7,490 bases of DNA from Chitinophagaceae bacterium (GTDB lineage: Bacteria > Bacteroidota > Bacteroidia > Chitinophagales > Chitinophagaceae), in the NCBI GenBank assembly GCA_947472635.1, contig CANJDY010000134.1, positions 1 through 7,490 of the forward strand, given 5' to 3'. The notes beneath the pieces were generated by a model, which saw only the letters and a program-made list of their open reading frames with translations, was not told where the DNA came from and searched no databases. The translations under genes and the position numbers were made by a program. Shown one piece after another: positions 1 to 6,682 of the stretch (position 1 is its first letter; the number at the start of each line of letters is the position of its first letter).

Positions 1-72
1 CCACTTATTCTCTTAAAGAATGATTTTCTTTCGGATGCAGATGTAGCCAAATCGATAAATTATATAAATTAG
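1..72 (+). CDS. Partial C-terminal tail of a possible c-type cytochrome
   Basis: Frame 1 is open from the left edge for 23 codons and stops at TAG (70-72); the other two + frames close within the first 23 bases. The tail ends DADVAKSINYIN, which resembles the last helix of class I cytochromes c, where a pattern like LSDxxIAxVxNYI is common. The haem motif CxxCH and the axial Met would lie outside the window, so neither can be checked. If real, the gene converges on the large enzyme at 146-3643, with 73 bases between the stops. A 23-codon open stretch can arise by chance, so the family call rests only on resemblance of a dozen residues. Confidence 0.3.
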   Translation, partial: PLILLKNDFLSDADVAKSINYIN

Positions 73-79
73 TAAGTAA

Positions 80-104
80 GTTTTTTACTGTTGAATTAAA
101 AAAC
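80..104. terminator. Weak bidirectional hairpin between convergent gene ends
   Basis: GTTTTTTA (80-87) and TAAAAAAC (97-104) form a perfect 8-bp inverted repeat around a 9-base loop. It lies between the stop of the left partial frame (72) and the stop of the large enzyme (146-148), where a shared terminator would be expected. The stem is almost all A/T, so it is weak as RNA. It is symmetric, so it could act in either direction. Confidence 0.25.
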
Positions 105-145
105 CAGTTCAAAAGTAAAACTCTTTTATGATTAGTAGTCATAGA

Positions 146-3100
146 TTATCCTATAACTACTTGTTTCACATTGCCGGTTCTCTTTAAAACCCCCCATCCT
201 TGCAACTCCCCTTTGATTGCACTATTGAAAGATTTTATAATTATGTAATACATTAATTGTCGGTAAACCAGTCTTTGGGGGATCATCCATAACAATTTTT
301 TGTAATCTTCTTTTTCGAAAGCAAATGCTAAAGCAGCACCAGCAACATCCACCAAGGTAAATACAAGGTAGTAAAAAAGAATACCTCCAATACTTGCTGG
401 TACAATACCGAAGCCTGCGGCAATTAGGCTTGCCACCAATAGCAAATCCGCCAAGGGTGCAAGAAAGGGCAGCAGCATTTGAAATATTAAAATATTTGGC
501 AATGCTACCATGCCAAAATTTTGGTAGCGGGGATTAAAAAGTGCATCCCTGTGTTTCCAAAAACACTGCATTACGCCAAAACTCCACCTGAAGCGTTGTT
601 TAAGAAATTGTTTCATGGTTTCGGGTACCTCTGTATAGGAAATGGCATCATTGCAATTGCGGATTTGGTATCCAGCACGGTGCATGCGCATAGTAAGATC
701 ACAATCCTCAGCCAAGGTATCTGATGTAAAACCGCCTGCTTTTATAATGGCTTCTTTTCTAAATGCACCGATGGCGCCAGGCACTACCGTTATGCAATTT
801 AACAGATCGAATGCCCTTCTATCGAAGTTTTGAGAAGTAATGTATTCAATACTTTGCCACCTGGAAATCATATTTATTTCATTGCCTACCTTAACATTAC
901 CGGCAACCGCCCCAATAGCCGCTGCCTTTAATCCATTTGCTGAATTTTCGTTAAATTCAGCCCTAAGCTCAAACTTTTTCATCAGTTGACTAACTGCATC
1001 TGTTTTTAGTTGAGTATCCGCGTCAATACAAACTACAAATTCACTTGCTGCTTTTTCAATACCAGTATTTAATGCGGCAGCTTTTCCACTATTTTGTTGA
1101 GTATAAACTTTAACGGAGGTGTTTTCTTTGAAAGCGGAACGTACTTTTAAAAAAGTGTTGTCTTTGCTGCCATCATCGATAAAGACAACTTCAAAATTTG
1201 GGTAATCTTGTGCAAGTAAACTTTCAATGGTTCTTACTGCATTTATTTCCTCATTGTATGCCGGAACAATAATACTTACCATGGGCATTGTAATTGCATC
1301 AGGGGCTACCATTGCTGCGGGTATAATTTTCTCTTCTCTTTTTTTCTGTATCCATGCTAGTATTGCCATTCCTATCATCCTACTGATTGACAAACCAATT
1401 CCAACCATAAAAAGGGCATATAAAATATGTCCAGCCCAGTAGGTGCCTTCTGCAAAAAATAAATTCAATTTATTTTGCCAGCCCTGCTTTACAGCAGGCA
1501 TTACCTCATCTTTTGTTTTTCCCATCAGGTCGGCAATGGTAGTAAATTTACATCCGCGCTTTTTGAAATAGGCTATTATCCTAGGGAGCGCATCTACGGT
1601 TGGCTGCCTAGTTTGCCCACCTGCATCATGGAGTAAAATAATGCTAGCATCGTTTTGTTCAGCTAATTGAATGGTTCGGTTTACAATGCTATCCTGGTTC
1701 ATTTTTGGATCCCAATCGTTGGGATCAATACTTTCACCAACAGCGATATAATTGTCTTTTTTGCTACGGGCAATCGGTTCAATTTCTTCATAGGTTTGTG
1801 GTTCGCTATCTGCATTATAAGGTGCCCTAAATAAAATGGTTGAATGGCCCGTAACACATTCTATCAGCGAACGGGTTGTTTTCATTTCAAGCTCCGCTCT
1901 TTCCGGGCTCATGCGGGCTACATTGTTATGGGTGAATGTGTGATTTGCGATTTCATATCCGTTTTTATAAATTCGTTGTAATAAAGGGATATTATTTTCT
2001 GCATTCAGGCCAACGATAAAAAAAGTAGCAGGTACTTTTTCTTTTTCAAGAATAGACAAAATTTTTGGGGTATAGACGGGATCGGGGCCATCATCAAAAG
2101 TTAAAATAATTTTATGACCAGGCCCCATAGATGTTTTATCCTCTGCGAATTTTTCATATACATATCCAGAAGGGAGCCGAATGTATTGTTGTTCGGTGAT
2201 TAGCTTCTCTTTTTTATCCACTTCAATTTTTATGATGCCGGCATCAGGCGAATATAGTACATTGATTAACTCTCCTTCTCCGATTGCAGTTGGCTTTGCA
2301 TTGGGGTCAACAGGAATAGAAGTCATCCTGCTAAAATCAAATGGCTCTTTTTGCATAGCTTCTGAGCTCAGGTTACGGTCATAAAAATTCCAGATCCTCG
2401 GATCTTCTCCTCCTAAATGCCATAGTGCAGTACCAGCGGTTTTATAGTCATCACTAAACCGTACAACATTAAATGCTGTGGCAGCATCAGTGAACCAGAT
2501 AGTATGTGTAATTTCAGCGGAGGAATCTGTAGGGGGTTCACTATAACTAAAATGAAGGTTGTAGCTATCATTGTCAAAGTCAATAACTGCATTCGATAGC
2601 TTGGCCTTGTCAATAGCATTCGTAAAACTTATATCGTTAACGCTTTTGCCGTCTTCATCACTAATCCAATCCCTAGCATATCCTGCTACGCCTAAAATTA
2701 TTTTGGAAGCATCTATTTTATCATCCATCCAGTCTAGTTGCTCTTCTATCCATTTTTGACTGCTAATTGGACCTGGTCTGCCCACTTCATTAAATTGATC
2801 ATACGCCATCAAAATAACATGGTCATTGTATTTGGCCAATTCCTTGAAGTCATAATCTTCATTTTTAGCTTGTACATCCATGCTCACCAAAAAATTTCTG
2901 CTATGCAGGGCCTCATATAATTCTTTTTGAAATCTGGTGAGCGGTTGATTACTTATTTCATTTATTTCTTCAAAGTCCACATTTAGCCCCTGAAGTTTAT
3001 AAAAGCTTAGTGTATCCACTATTTGAGCAATTAATTTTTTTCTTTTGAGTGAATTATTTAAAATGACATGAAGCAGTCGGCCGTCAAAAAAACCATTTTG

Positions 3101-3643
3101 TGTCAATTTTTTTGCGGTATGAAAATTATTGAGAATCGGCTCAATGCTGAGGTTGTTTTTTTTCATAACCGCCAGACCAGGAAGGTCTATTCTGGTTTGA
3201 AGTGTACAATTTACCGTGTCAATAAAAAACCACTCTGGGTAGATGGTGGTTAATTTATTTGCATTTTTTTTTAGATCTGGCAAGGATGTTTTACTCCAAG
3301 GAGTGTAAAAGGCAGACCGGATGAGCGAGGTCTTATTTTTAGGAATTAAAATTCCCGCGAGAGAATCTTCCCGTTGTTTTTTTTCTAGAAACTGTTTAAA
3401 TCCTTTGTATTTTCTTGTTTCAGAAGAGCCCAATACAAATTTATTTGCTGGGTCCAACATCGCTTGATAAGCTTTCGCTTTTGCGTTCATATTGGGTAAA
3501 GAAGGATTGGAAGCATTGGTGATAGCTAAAAAGGTAACTATCAGAAAAAAAATTACTACCAAGCCCACTACTCTTGTTGTCCATTTTACCCTAGTCCATC
3601 GTTTGCGGGAAGGGCTTTGAAAAATCTGTGCAGCACTGTTCAT
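146..3643 (-). CDS. Trifunctional GH18 / CE4 deacetylase / GT2 polysaccharide synthase
   Basis: This is a membrane enzyme of 1165 residues, counted from ATG at 3643; a TTG three codons upstream is the only nearby alternative. After a basic N-terminus comes a membrane segment (about 24-44). A GH18-like domain follows (about 108-422) with D223 and E225 in GLNVDFEE, MAYD at 279-282 and a closing ALWHLGGEDP stretch. The CE4/NodB deacetylase (about 510-705) has all five motifs: TFDDGP 515-520, H568/H572, RAPY from 606, DPNDWD 640-645 and LLHD with H672. A second membrane segment (about 737-764) ends in QKKREEK. The GT2 domain (about 785-1020) has DDG from 823, DAD 874-876, ED 979-980 and QRFRW 1016-1020, with hydrophobic helices near 1043-1110. 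Positive-inside charges place GH18 and CE4 in the periplasm and GT2 in the cytoplasm. Family knowledge suggests synthesis and trimming of a GlcNAc-type polymer, as by PgaC plus PgaB; the actual polymer is unknown. Domain calls are firm, substrate is not. Confidence 0.93.
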   Translation of the reverse strand: MNSAAQIFQSPSRKRWTRVKWTTRVVGLVVIFFLIVTFLAITNASNPSLPNMNAKAKAYQAMLDPANKFVLGSSETRKYKGFKQFLEKKQREDSLAGILIPKNKTSLIRSAFYTPWSKTSLPDLKKNANKLTTIYPEWFFIDTVNCTLQTRIDLPGLAVMKKNNLSIEPILNNFHTAKKLTQNGFFDGRLLHVILNNSLKRKKLIAQIVDTLSFYKLQGLNVDFEEINEISNQPLTRFQKELYEALHSRNFLVSMDVQAKNEDYDFKELAKYNDHVILMAYDQFNEVGRPGPISSQKWIEEQLDWMDDKIDASKIILGVAGYARDWISDEDGKSVNDISFTNAIDKAKLSNAVIDFDNDSYNLHFSYSEPPTDSSAEITHTIWFTDAATAFNVVRFSDDYKTAGTALWHLGGEDPRIWNFYDRNLSSEAMQKEPFDFSRMTSIPVDPNAKPTAIGEGELINVLYSPDAGIIKIEVDKKEKLITEQQYIRLPSGYVYEKFAEDKTSMGPGHKIILTFDDGPDPVYTPKILSILEKEKVPATFFIVGLNAENNIPLLQRIYKNGYEIANHTFTHNNVARMSPERAELEMKTTRSLIECVTGHSTILFRAPYNADSEPQTYEEIEPIARSKKDNYIAVGESIDPNDWDPKMNQDSIVNRTIQLAEQNDASIILLHDAGGQTRQPTVDALPRIIAYFKKRGCKFTTIADLMGKTKDEVMPAVKQGWQNKLNLFFAEGTYWAGHILYALFMVGIGLSISRMIGMAILAWIQKKREEKIIPAAMVAPDAITMPMVSIIVPAYNEEINAVRTIESLLAQDYPNFEVVFIDDGSKDNTFLKVRSAFKENTSVKVYTQQNSGKAAALNTGIEKAASEFVVCIDADTQLKTDAVSQLMKKFELRAEFNENSANGLKAAAIGAVAGNVKVGNEINMISRWQSIEYITSQNFDRRAFDLLNCITVVPGAIGAFRKEAIIKAGGFTSDTLAEDCDLTMRMHRAGYQIRNCNDAISYTEVPETMKQFLKQRFRWSFGVMQCFWKHRDALFNPRYQNFGMVALPNILIFQMLLPFLAPLADLLLVASLIAAGFGIVPASIGGILFYYLVFTLVDVAGAALAFAFEKEDYKKLLWMIPQRLVYRQLMYYIIIKSFNSAIKGELQGWGVLKRTGNVKQVVIG

Positions 3644-3735
3644 GAATCGCAAAGCTATCTCATTTATAGAGCTACTTGTAGGTTTAGTTTGGTAAAAAAA
3701 AGTTATTCCTTTTTATTATGGCAGATGGTCTTATG

Positions 3736-3765
3736 CAAACCCAATGGTTAAGTTATAGAAGCAAA
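3736..3765 (-). promoter_or_regulatory. Candidate promoter of the trifunctional enzyme
   Basis: Read on the - strand, TTTG (3765-3762) is followed after 18 bases by TGGGTTTG (3743-3736). This is close to the Bacteroidota pattern TTTG, about 19 bases, TAnnTTTG, with one mismatch (G for A) in the -7 box. It lies just downstream of the strong - strand terminator at 3801-3832 and would give a leader of roughly 85 bases before the ATG at 3643. The position is sensible, but the motif is short and could be chance. Confidence 0.3.
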
Positions 3766-3800
3766 TTTCTTGCCGAATGGTATAAAAACGGGCTGAATTC

Positions 3801-3832
3801 AAAAAAGAAAGACCCCCGTAGAAACAGGGGTC
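3801..3832 (-). terminator. Strong intrinsic (Rho-independent) terminator
   Basis: On the - strand GACCCCTG (3832-3825) pairs with CGGGGGTC (3818-3811) around the loop TTTCTA. This gives eight pairs, one of them a U-G wobble, followed at once by TTTCTTTTTT (3810-3801). The same hairpin read on the + strand has a C-A mismatch where the wobble lies and no T-run after it, so the - strand is the working direction. It sits about 320 bases beyond the prfA stop and upstream of the large enzyme, so it should separate the two transcription units or end a small transcript lying between them. Confidence 0.75.
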
Positions 3833-4091
3833 GTTTACCAAAACTAACTGCTTATGAGAAAAAGTTGAATTAAATTATTTTATTATATTTAAAAGGCAAA
3901 TTTAATGCCAGTTGATAAAAATTAATTTCCAGTCAAAAATGACAGACCTGCTGCCTTTGATTAGAATCTAAAGTTACTGAATAACTAGAAGCGAATTAAA
4001 AAAACAAGGTAATGCTTCCCGCTTTAACAAATATTTAATGTAGGCTATATACTTTTTGGAAAATATAAATAGCCAATGCTTACTACTTTAG

Positions 4092-4119
4092 AAAACCTTT
4101 ACAATTTGAGGAAGGTTTT
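4092..4119 (-). terminator. Terminator-like hairpin just after prfA
   Basis: AAAACCTT (4092-4099) and AAGGTTTT (4112-4119) are a perfect 8-bp inverted repeat with a 12-base loop. It begins about 35 bases past the prfA stop. On the - strand the A-rich arm comes first and the T-rich arm TTTTCT ends it, a common arrangement at Bacteroidota gene ends. The stem has only two G-C pairs, so termination may be leaky, with the stronger hairpin at 3801-3832 as back-up. Confidence 0.5.
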
Positions 4120-4153
4120 TGAATAATCAACAGACCCTAGGGTTCATATGAAA

Positions 4154-5218
4154 TTAGCTGGGGGTAGCCATTTTTTCGGCATTTTCTGCAAATTGCAATG
4201 CATCAATGAATTCTTGTACCTCACCATTCAATACATTATCGAGGTTATATACGGTAAGTCCAATACGGTGATCCGTTACTCTTCCTTGAGGAAAATTGTA
4301 AGTTCTAATTTTAGCACTTCTGTCGCCAGTGCTTACCAGGCTTTTTCGTTTATGGGCAATAGCTTCCTCCGCTTTGCGTACTTCTTCGTCGTACAGGCGT
4401 GTTCTAAGCATGTCCATTGCTTTTTCTTTGTTGCCCAGCTGGCTCCTTTCAGTTTGACACATCACAACTAATCCTGTAGGCTTATGGGTTAAAAACACTT
4501 TTGTTTCCACCTTATTTACATTTTGCCCTCCTGCACCACCACTTCTTGCAGTTTCCATTTTTACATCACTTTCTTTTAGTTCAAAATCTACTTCCTCCGC
4601 CTCCGGCATAACGGCAACAGTGGCGGCACTCGTGTGAACCCTTCCACTAGCCTCAGTATCAGGCACCCTTTGAACCCGGTGAACCCCACTTTCAAATTTC
4701 ATGGTACCATATACATCATCTCCTACTACTTCCACCTGTACTTCTTTATAGCCACCGGCGGTGCCTTCACTTTCGCTTAGCAGGGCTGTTTTCCAACCCT
4801 TTTTTTCGCAATATTTTAAATACATCCTCAATAGGTCTCCAGCAAAAAGCGAGGCTTCATCTCCCCCAGTGCCAGCCCTAATCTCTAAAATGGCATTTTT
4901 TTCATCGTAGGGATCTTTTGGAATCAGCATATTGCGCAGCGCTTTCTCCAACGCGTCCTTGTTCTCGTCTAAAATGGGCAATTCCTGTTTAGCTAGATCC
5001 CGCATTTCTGCATCATCGCCGCTCAGTACTTCTTTGTTAAATTCAATGTCATCCAGTAGGCGAACATAAGCATCCCTAGCTTGAACAATTTTTTCTAAAC
5101 TCCGGTATTCCTTGCTAATGGCAGTATATTTTTTATTGTCACTCACAATTTCAGGGTTGGTTAGTGCCACACCCAAATTGTCAAACCTTCCTTTTATCGC
5201 ATCTAATTTATCTAACAT
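4154..5218 (-). CDS. prfA: Peptide chain release factor 1 (RF1)
   Basis: RF1 recognises UAA and UAG in the ribosomal A site and triggers hydrolysis of peptidyl-tRNA. The 354-residue product is normal length for the family. The catalytic loop GGQ is at 230-232 in [11 protein letters not shown]. The stop-codon reading tripeptide is PDT at 186-188 in [14 protein letters not shown], the PxT form of RF1, not the SPF form of RF2. The domain-2 stretch [21 protein letters not shown] starts near 112. I chose ATG at 5218 because the protein then starts [12 protein letters not shown], as family members do. The frame runs upstream to a TTG at 5284, but those 22 extra residues do not look like RF1. The leader is A/T-rich with no clear Shine-Dalgarno. 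It is divergent from the amidohydrolase and ends in TAA, with a hairpin 35 bases later. Confidence 0.97.
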   Translation of the reverse strand: MLDKLDAIKGRFDNLGVALTNPEIVSDNKKYTAISKEYRSLEKIVQARDAYVRLLDDIEFNKEVLSGDDAEMRDLAKQELPILDENKDALEKALRNMLIPKDPYDEKNAILEIRAGTGGDEASLFAGDLLRMYLKYCEKKGWKTALLSESEGTAGGYKEVQVEVVGDDVYGTMKFESGVHRVQRVPDTEASGRVHTSAATVAVMPEAEEVDFELKESDVKMETARSGGAGGQNVNKVETKVFLTHKPTGLVVMCQTERSQLGNKEKAMDMLRTRLYDEEVRKAEEAIAHKRKSLVSTGDRSAKIRTYNFPQGRVTDHRIGLTVYNLDNVLNGEVQEFIDALQFAENAEKMATPS

Positions 5219-5310
5219 AATATATTTTTGAAAACCAATCTCTTCAGGTGGGAACCGAAATAGCTGCCCGATTACCTGAAACAATCAGTAAGAAACCAAA
5301 AAGGTAGTCA

Positions 5311-5360
5311 TGCGCTAGGCCATGATGATTTCATTTAGGCGCCAGCATTGTCTTTTAGGC
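5311..5360. repeat. Three TAGGC repeats phased at exactly 20 bp
   Basis: TAGGC occurs at 5316-5320, 5336-5340 and 5356-5360, so the starts are exactly 20 bases apart. The last two are part of a decamer that matches at 9 of 10 bases, TCATTTAGGC (5331-5340) and TCTTTTAGGC (5351-5360). Spacing near two helical turns would put the copies on roughly the same face of the DNA, as in regulator-binding arrays. They lie upstream of prfA, inside its probable leader or promoter region. The unit is short, so chance is possible. Confidence 0.4.
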
Positions 5361-5422
5361 CTTCTCTTTTTATAGTTAACCTTTATTCCTCGTTTTTATT
5401 TTTTATTTAAGAACTTTAGCCT

Positions 5423-5447
5423 CTATAAAAGCACCCGTCTTTTATAG
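5423..5447. promoter_or_regulatory. 9-bp perfect inverted repeat in the divergent region
   Basis: CTATAAAAG (5423-5431) and CTTTTATAG (5439-5447) form a perfect 9-bp inverted repeat with loop CACCCGT. It ends 35 bases before the TTG start of the amidohydrolase. No T-run follows on either strand, so it is unlikely to be a terminator. It could be an operator for a dimeric regulator or a hairpin in the leader of either transcript. Confidence 0.4.
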
Positions 5448-5482
5448 TAAGCCGCAAATTTACATTATATCAACCAATCATT

Positions 5483-6670
5483 TTGTACAGAAAATTTACC
5501 GCAGACCATATTTTCACAGGAAATGAAATGCTGACAGACCCTTCAGTGGTAATTACTGATTTATCTGGAACCATCATTGACTTGGTTAGGGGAGAAGATG
5601 CAGGTGAGGGAATCGAAGTATACAGTGGAATTATCAGTCCTGGATTTGTAAATGCACATTGTCACCTTGAGCTGAGCCATTTAAAAGGAAAAATTCCGCA
5701 AAAAACAGGTTTAGTTGGTTTTGTGCAACAAGTTATGATTAACCGGTCTGCACAGGAGGAACTGCAATTGGATGCAATGATGGAGGCAGACTCCAACATG
5801 TATGAAACTGGCATTGTGGCTGTGGGAGATATTTGTAATTCAAGCCATTCGATAGCTGTAAAAAAGCAAAGCAAGCTCCTTTGGCATAATTTTATTGAAG
5901 TAAGTGGCTTTGTAGGGGAGCTAGCGAATAAAAGGCTGGAGGAGATGAAAATGGTATCAAAACAATTCGAAAATGAGCTCCCCACCCACAAAACAACCTT
6001 GTCGCCTCATGCACCCTACAGTGTGTCAAAAAATCTATTTCATTTGCTTAATGCCGATACAGCCGGGCAATTAATCACCATTCATAACCAGGAATGTGCC
6101 GATGAGGACATGCTTTATTTGAACAAGGAGGGAGGTTTCTTAGCATTGTATACTAATTTCGGAATTGACATTACTTCATTTGAACCAACCGGTAAATCCA
6201 GTTTTAAATCTTGGTTGCCTTATTTCGATAGGCAGCAATCCATTATTGCAGTTCATAATTCTTATACAAGTGAAAGCGATATGGAATTTTTGCATGGGCT
6301 TTCGGATAAGTCAGGTGCACTATTTAGCCATTGTATTTGTATCAACGCCAACCAGTATATTGAGCAAAAAACGCCGCCGATTAATTTATTGATGAAAAGC
6401 AATTGCAATATGATCATTGGTACCGATAGCTTAGCAAGTAACCAGCAGTTGAATATGCTGGAAGAGATAAAAACCATTCAGCTTTCCACTAATTCGCCCA
6501 TTCCATTGTCGATTCTGTTACAATGGGCAACTATCAATGGGGCAAAGGCTTTGCAACTTGATCATTTAGTCGGTAGCTTTGAAAAAGGGAAAACCCCGGG
6601 AATCGTATTAATTGAAAATATAGAGCAGCTACAATTAAGTCAACATTCATCTGCAAGGCGAATCCTATAG
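5483..6670 (+). CDS. ATZ/TRZ-type metal-dependent amidohydrolase, probable deaminase
   Basis: This 395-residue cytoplasmic enzyme of the amidohydrolase superfamily resembles chlorohydrolases, SAH/adenosine deaminases and aminodeoxyfutalosine deaminase. The short N-terminal beta domain leads to SPGFVNAHCHLE, with metal ligands H59 and H61. LSPHAPYSVS at 173-182 is a substrate-loop motif seen in the deaminase branch. The ITIHNQE stretch supplies ligand H201 and the likely proton shuttle E204, H258 in AVHNSY is the probable catalytic histidine, and D315 in IIGTDSLASN is the last ligand; I matched these by pattern to the SAH-deaminase scheme. A C-terminal GSFEKGKTPGIVLI segment returns to the beta domain. 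The frame begins at TTG, and the first ATG (5528) would remove 15 residues of a plausible first strand (YRKFTADHIFTG). It converges on recO with 12 bases between stops. The substrate cannot be read from sequence. Confidence 0.88.
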   Translation: MYRKFTADHIFTGNEMLTDPSVVITDLSGTIIDLVRGEDAGEGIEVYSGIISPGFVNAHCHLELSHLKGKIPQKTGLVGFVQQVMINRSAQEELQLDAMMEADSNMYETGIVAVGDICNSSHSIAVKKQSKLLWHNFIEVSGFVGELANKRLEEMKMVSKQFENELPTHKTTLSPHAPYSVSKNLFHLLNADTAGQLITIHNQECADEDMLYLNKEGGFLALYTNFGIDITSFEPTGKSSFKSWLPYFDRQQSIIAVHNSYTSESDMEFLHGLSDKSGALFSHCICINANQYIEQKTPPINLLMKSNCNMIIGTDSLASNQQLNMLEEIKTIQLSTNSPIPLSILLQWATINGAKALQLDHLVGSFEKGKTPGIVLIENIEQLQLSQHSSARRIL

Positions 6671-6682
6671 CCATTGGCAACA

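Larger units (their letters stand above)
3644..4153. other. 510-base gene-free interval between prfA and the large enzyme
   Basis: Both flanking genes are read leftward. I see no convincing coding frame and no tRNA-like fold. The interval holds, in - strand order, two abutting 10-bp palindromes after the prfA stop (4134-4152), a terminator-like hairpin (4092-4119), an imperfect inverted repeat GGCTAT (4043-4048) / ATAGCC (4069-4074), a TAAATTTG box (3904-3897), a strong intrinsic terminator (3832-3801) and a candidate promoter (3765-3736). The middle part, about 3840-4090, is very AT-rich. Having two terminator-like structures in series leaves room for a small RNA or a leftover of a lost gene. 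Confidence 0.6.
5219..5482. promoter_or_regulatory. Divergent promoter region between prfA and the amidohydrolase
   Basis: These 264 bases hold the start signals of two divergent genes. On the - strand a TAAATTTG box (5462-5455) matches the Bacteroidota -7 element, but I find no TTTG at the expected distance upstream, and it would give prfA a leader of over 200 bases. No clear TAnnTTTG exists on the + strand for the amidohydrolase. The + strand is strongly pyrimidine-rich from about 5361 to 5410. Two further structures, TAGGC repeats and a 9-bp inverted repeat, are listed separately. Confidence 0.5.

Noticed and set aside
8..142. A 45-codon - strand frame from ATG at 142
   Set aside because: It is short, has AT-driven composition, resembles no family I know and overlaps the better + strand tail at 1-72.
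3644..3652. Start of the large enzyme at TTG 3652
   Set aside because: It adds only three residues, and an in-frame ATG at 3643 is the more usual choice; the two cannot be separated further from sequence.
3977..4025. Short inverted repeats AGTTA/TAACT and GAAGC/GCTTC in the AT-rich interval
   Set aside because: They are five-base arms in low-complexity DNA, expected by chance, and no T-run or conserved fold goes with them.
4148..4471. A 107-codon + strand frame antisense to the prfA 3' end
   Set aside because: It is a shadow of the strongly conserved RF1 frame and shows no recognisable domain.
5219..5284. N-terminal extension of prfA from a TTG at 5284
   Set aside because: The 22 added residues do not resemble RF1, whose start MLDKL fits the ATG at 5218.
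5662..5991. A 109-codon - strand frame inside the amidohydrolase
   Set aside because: It is antisense to a domain with intact catalytic motifs and has no family resemblance.
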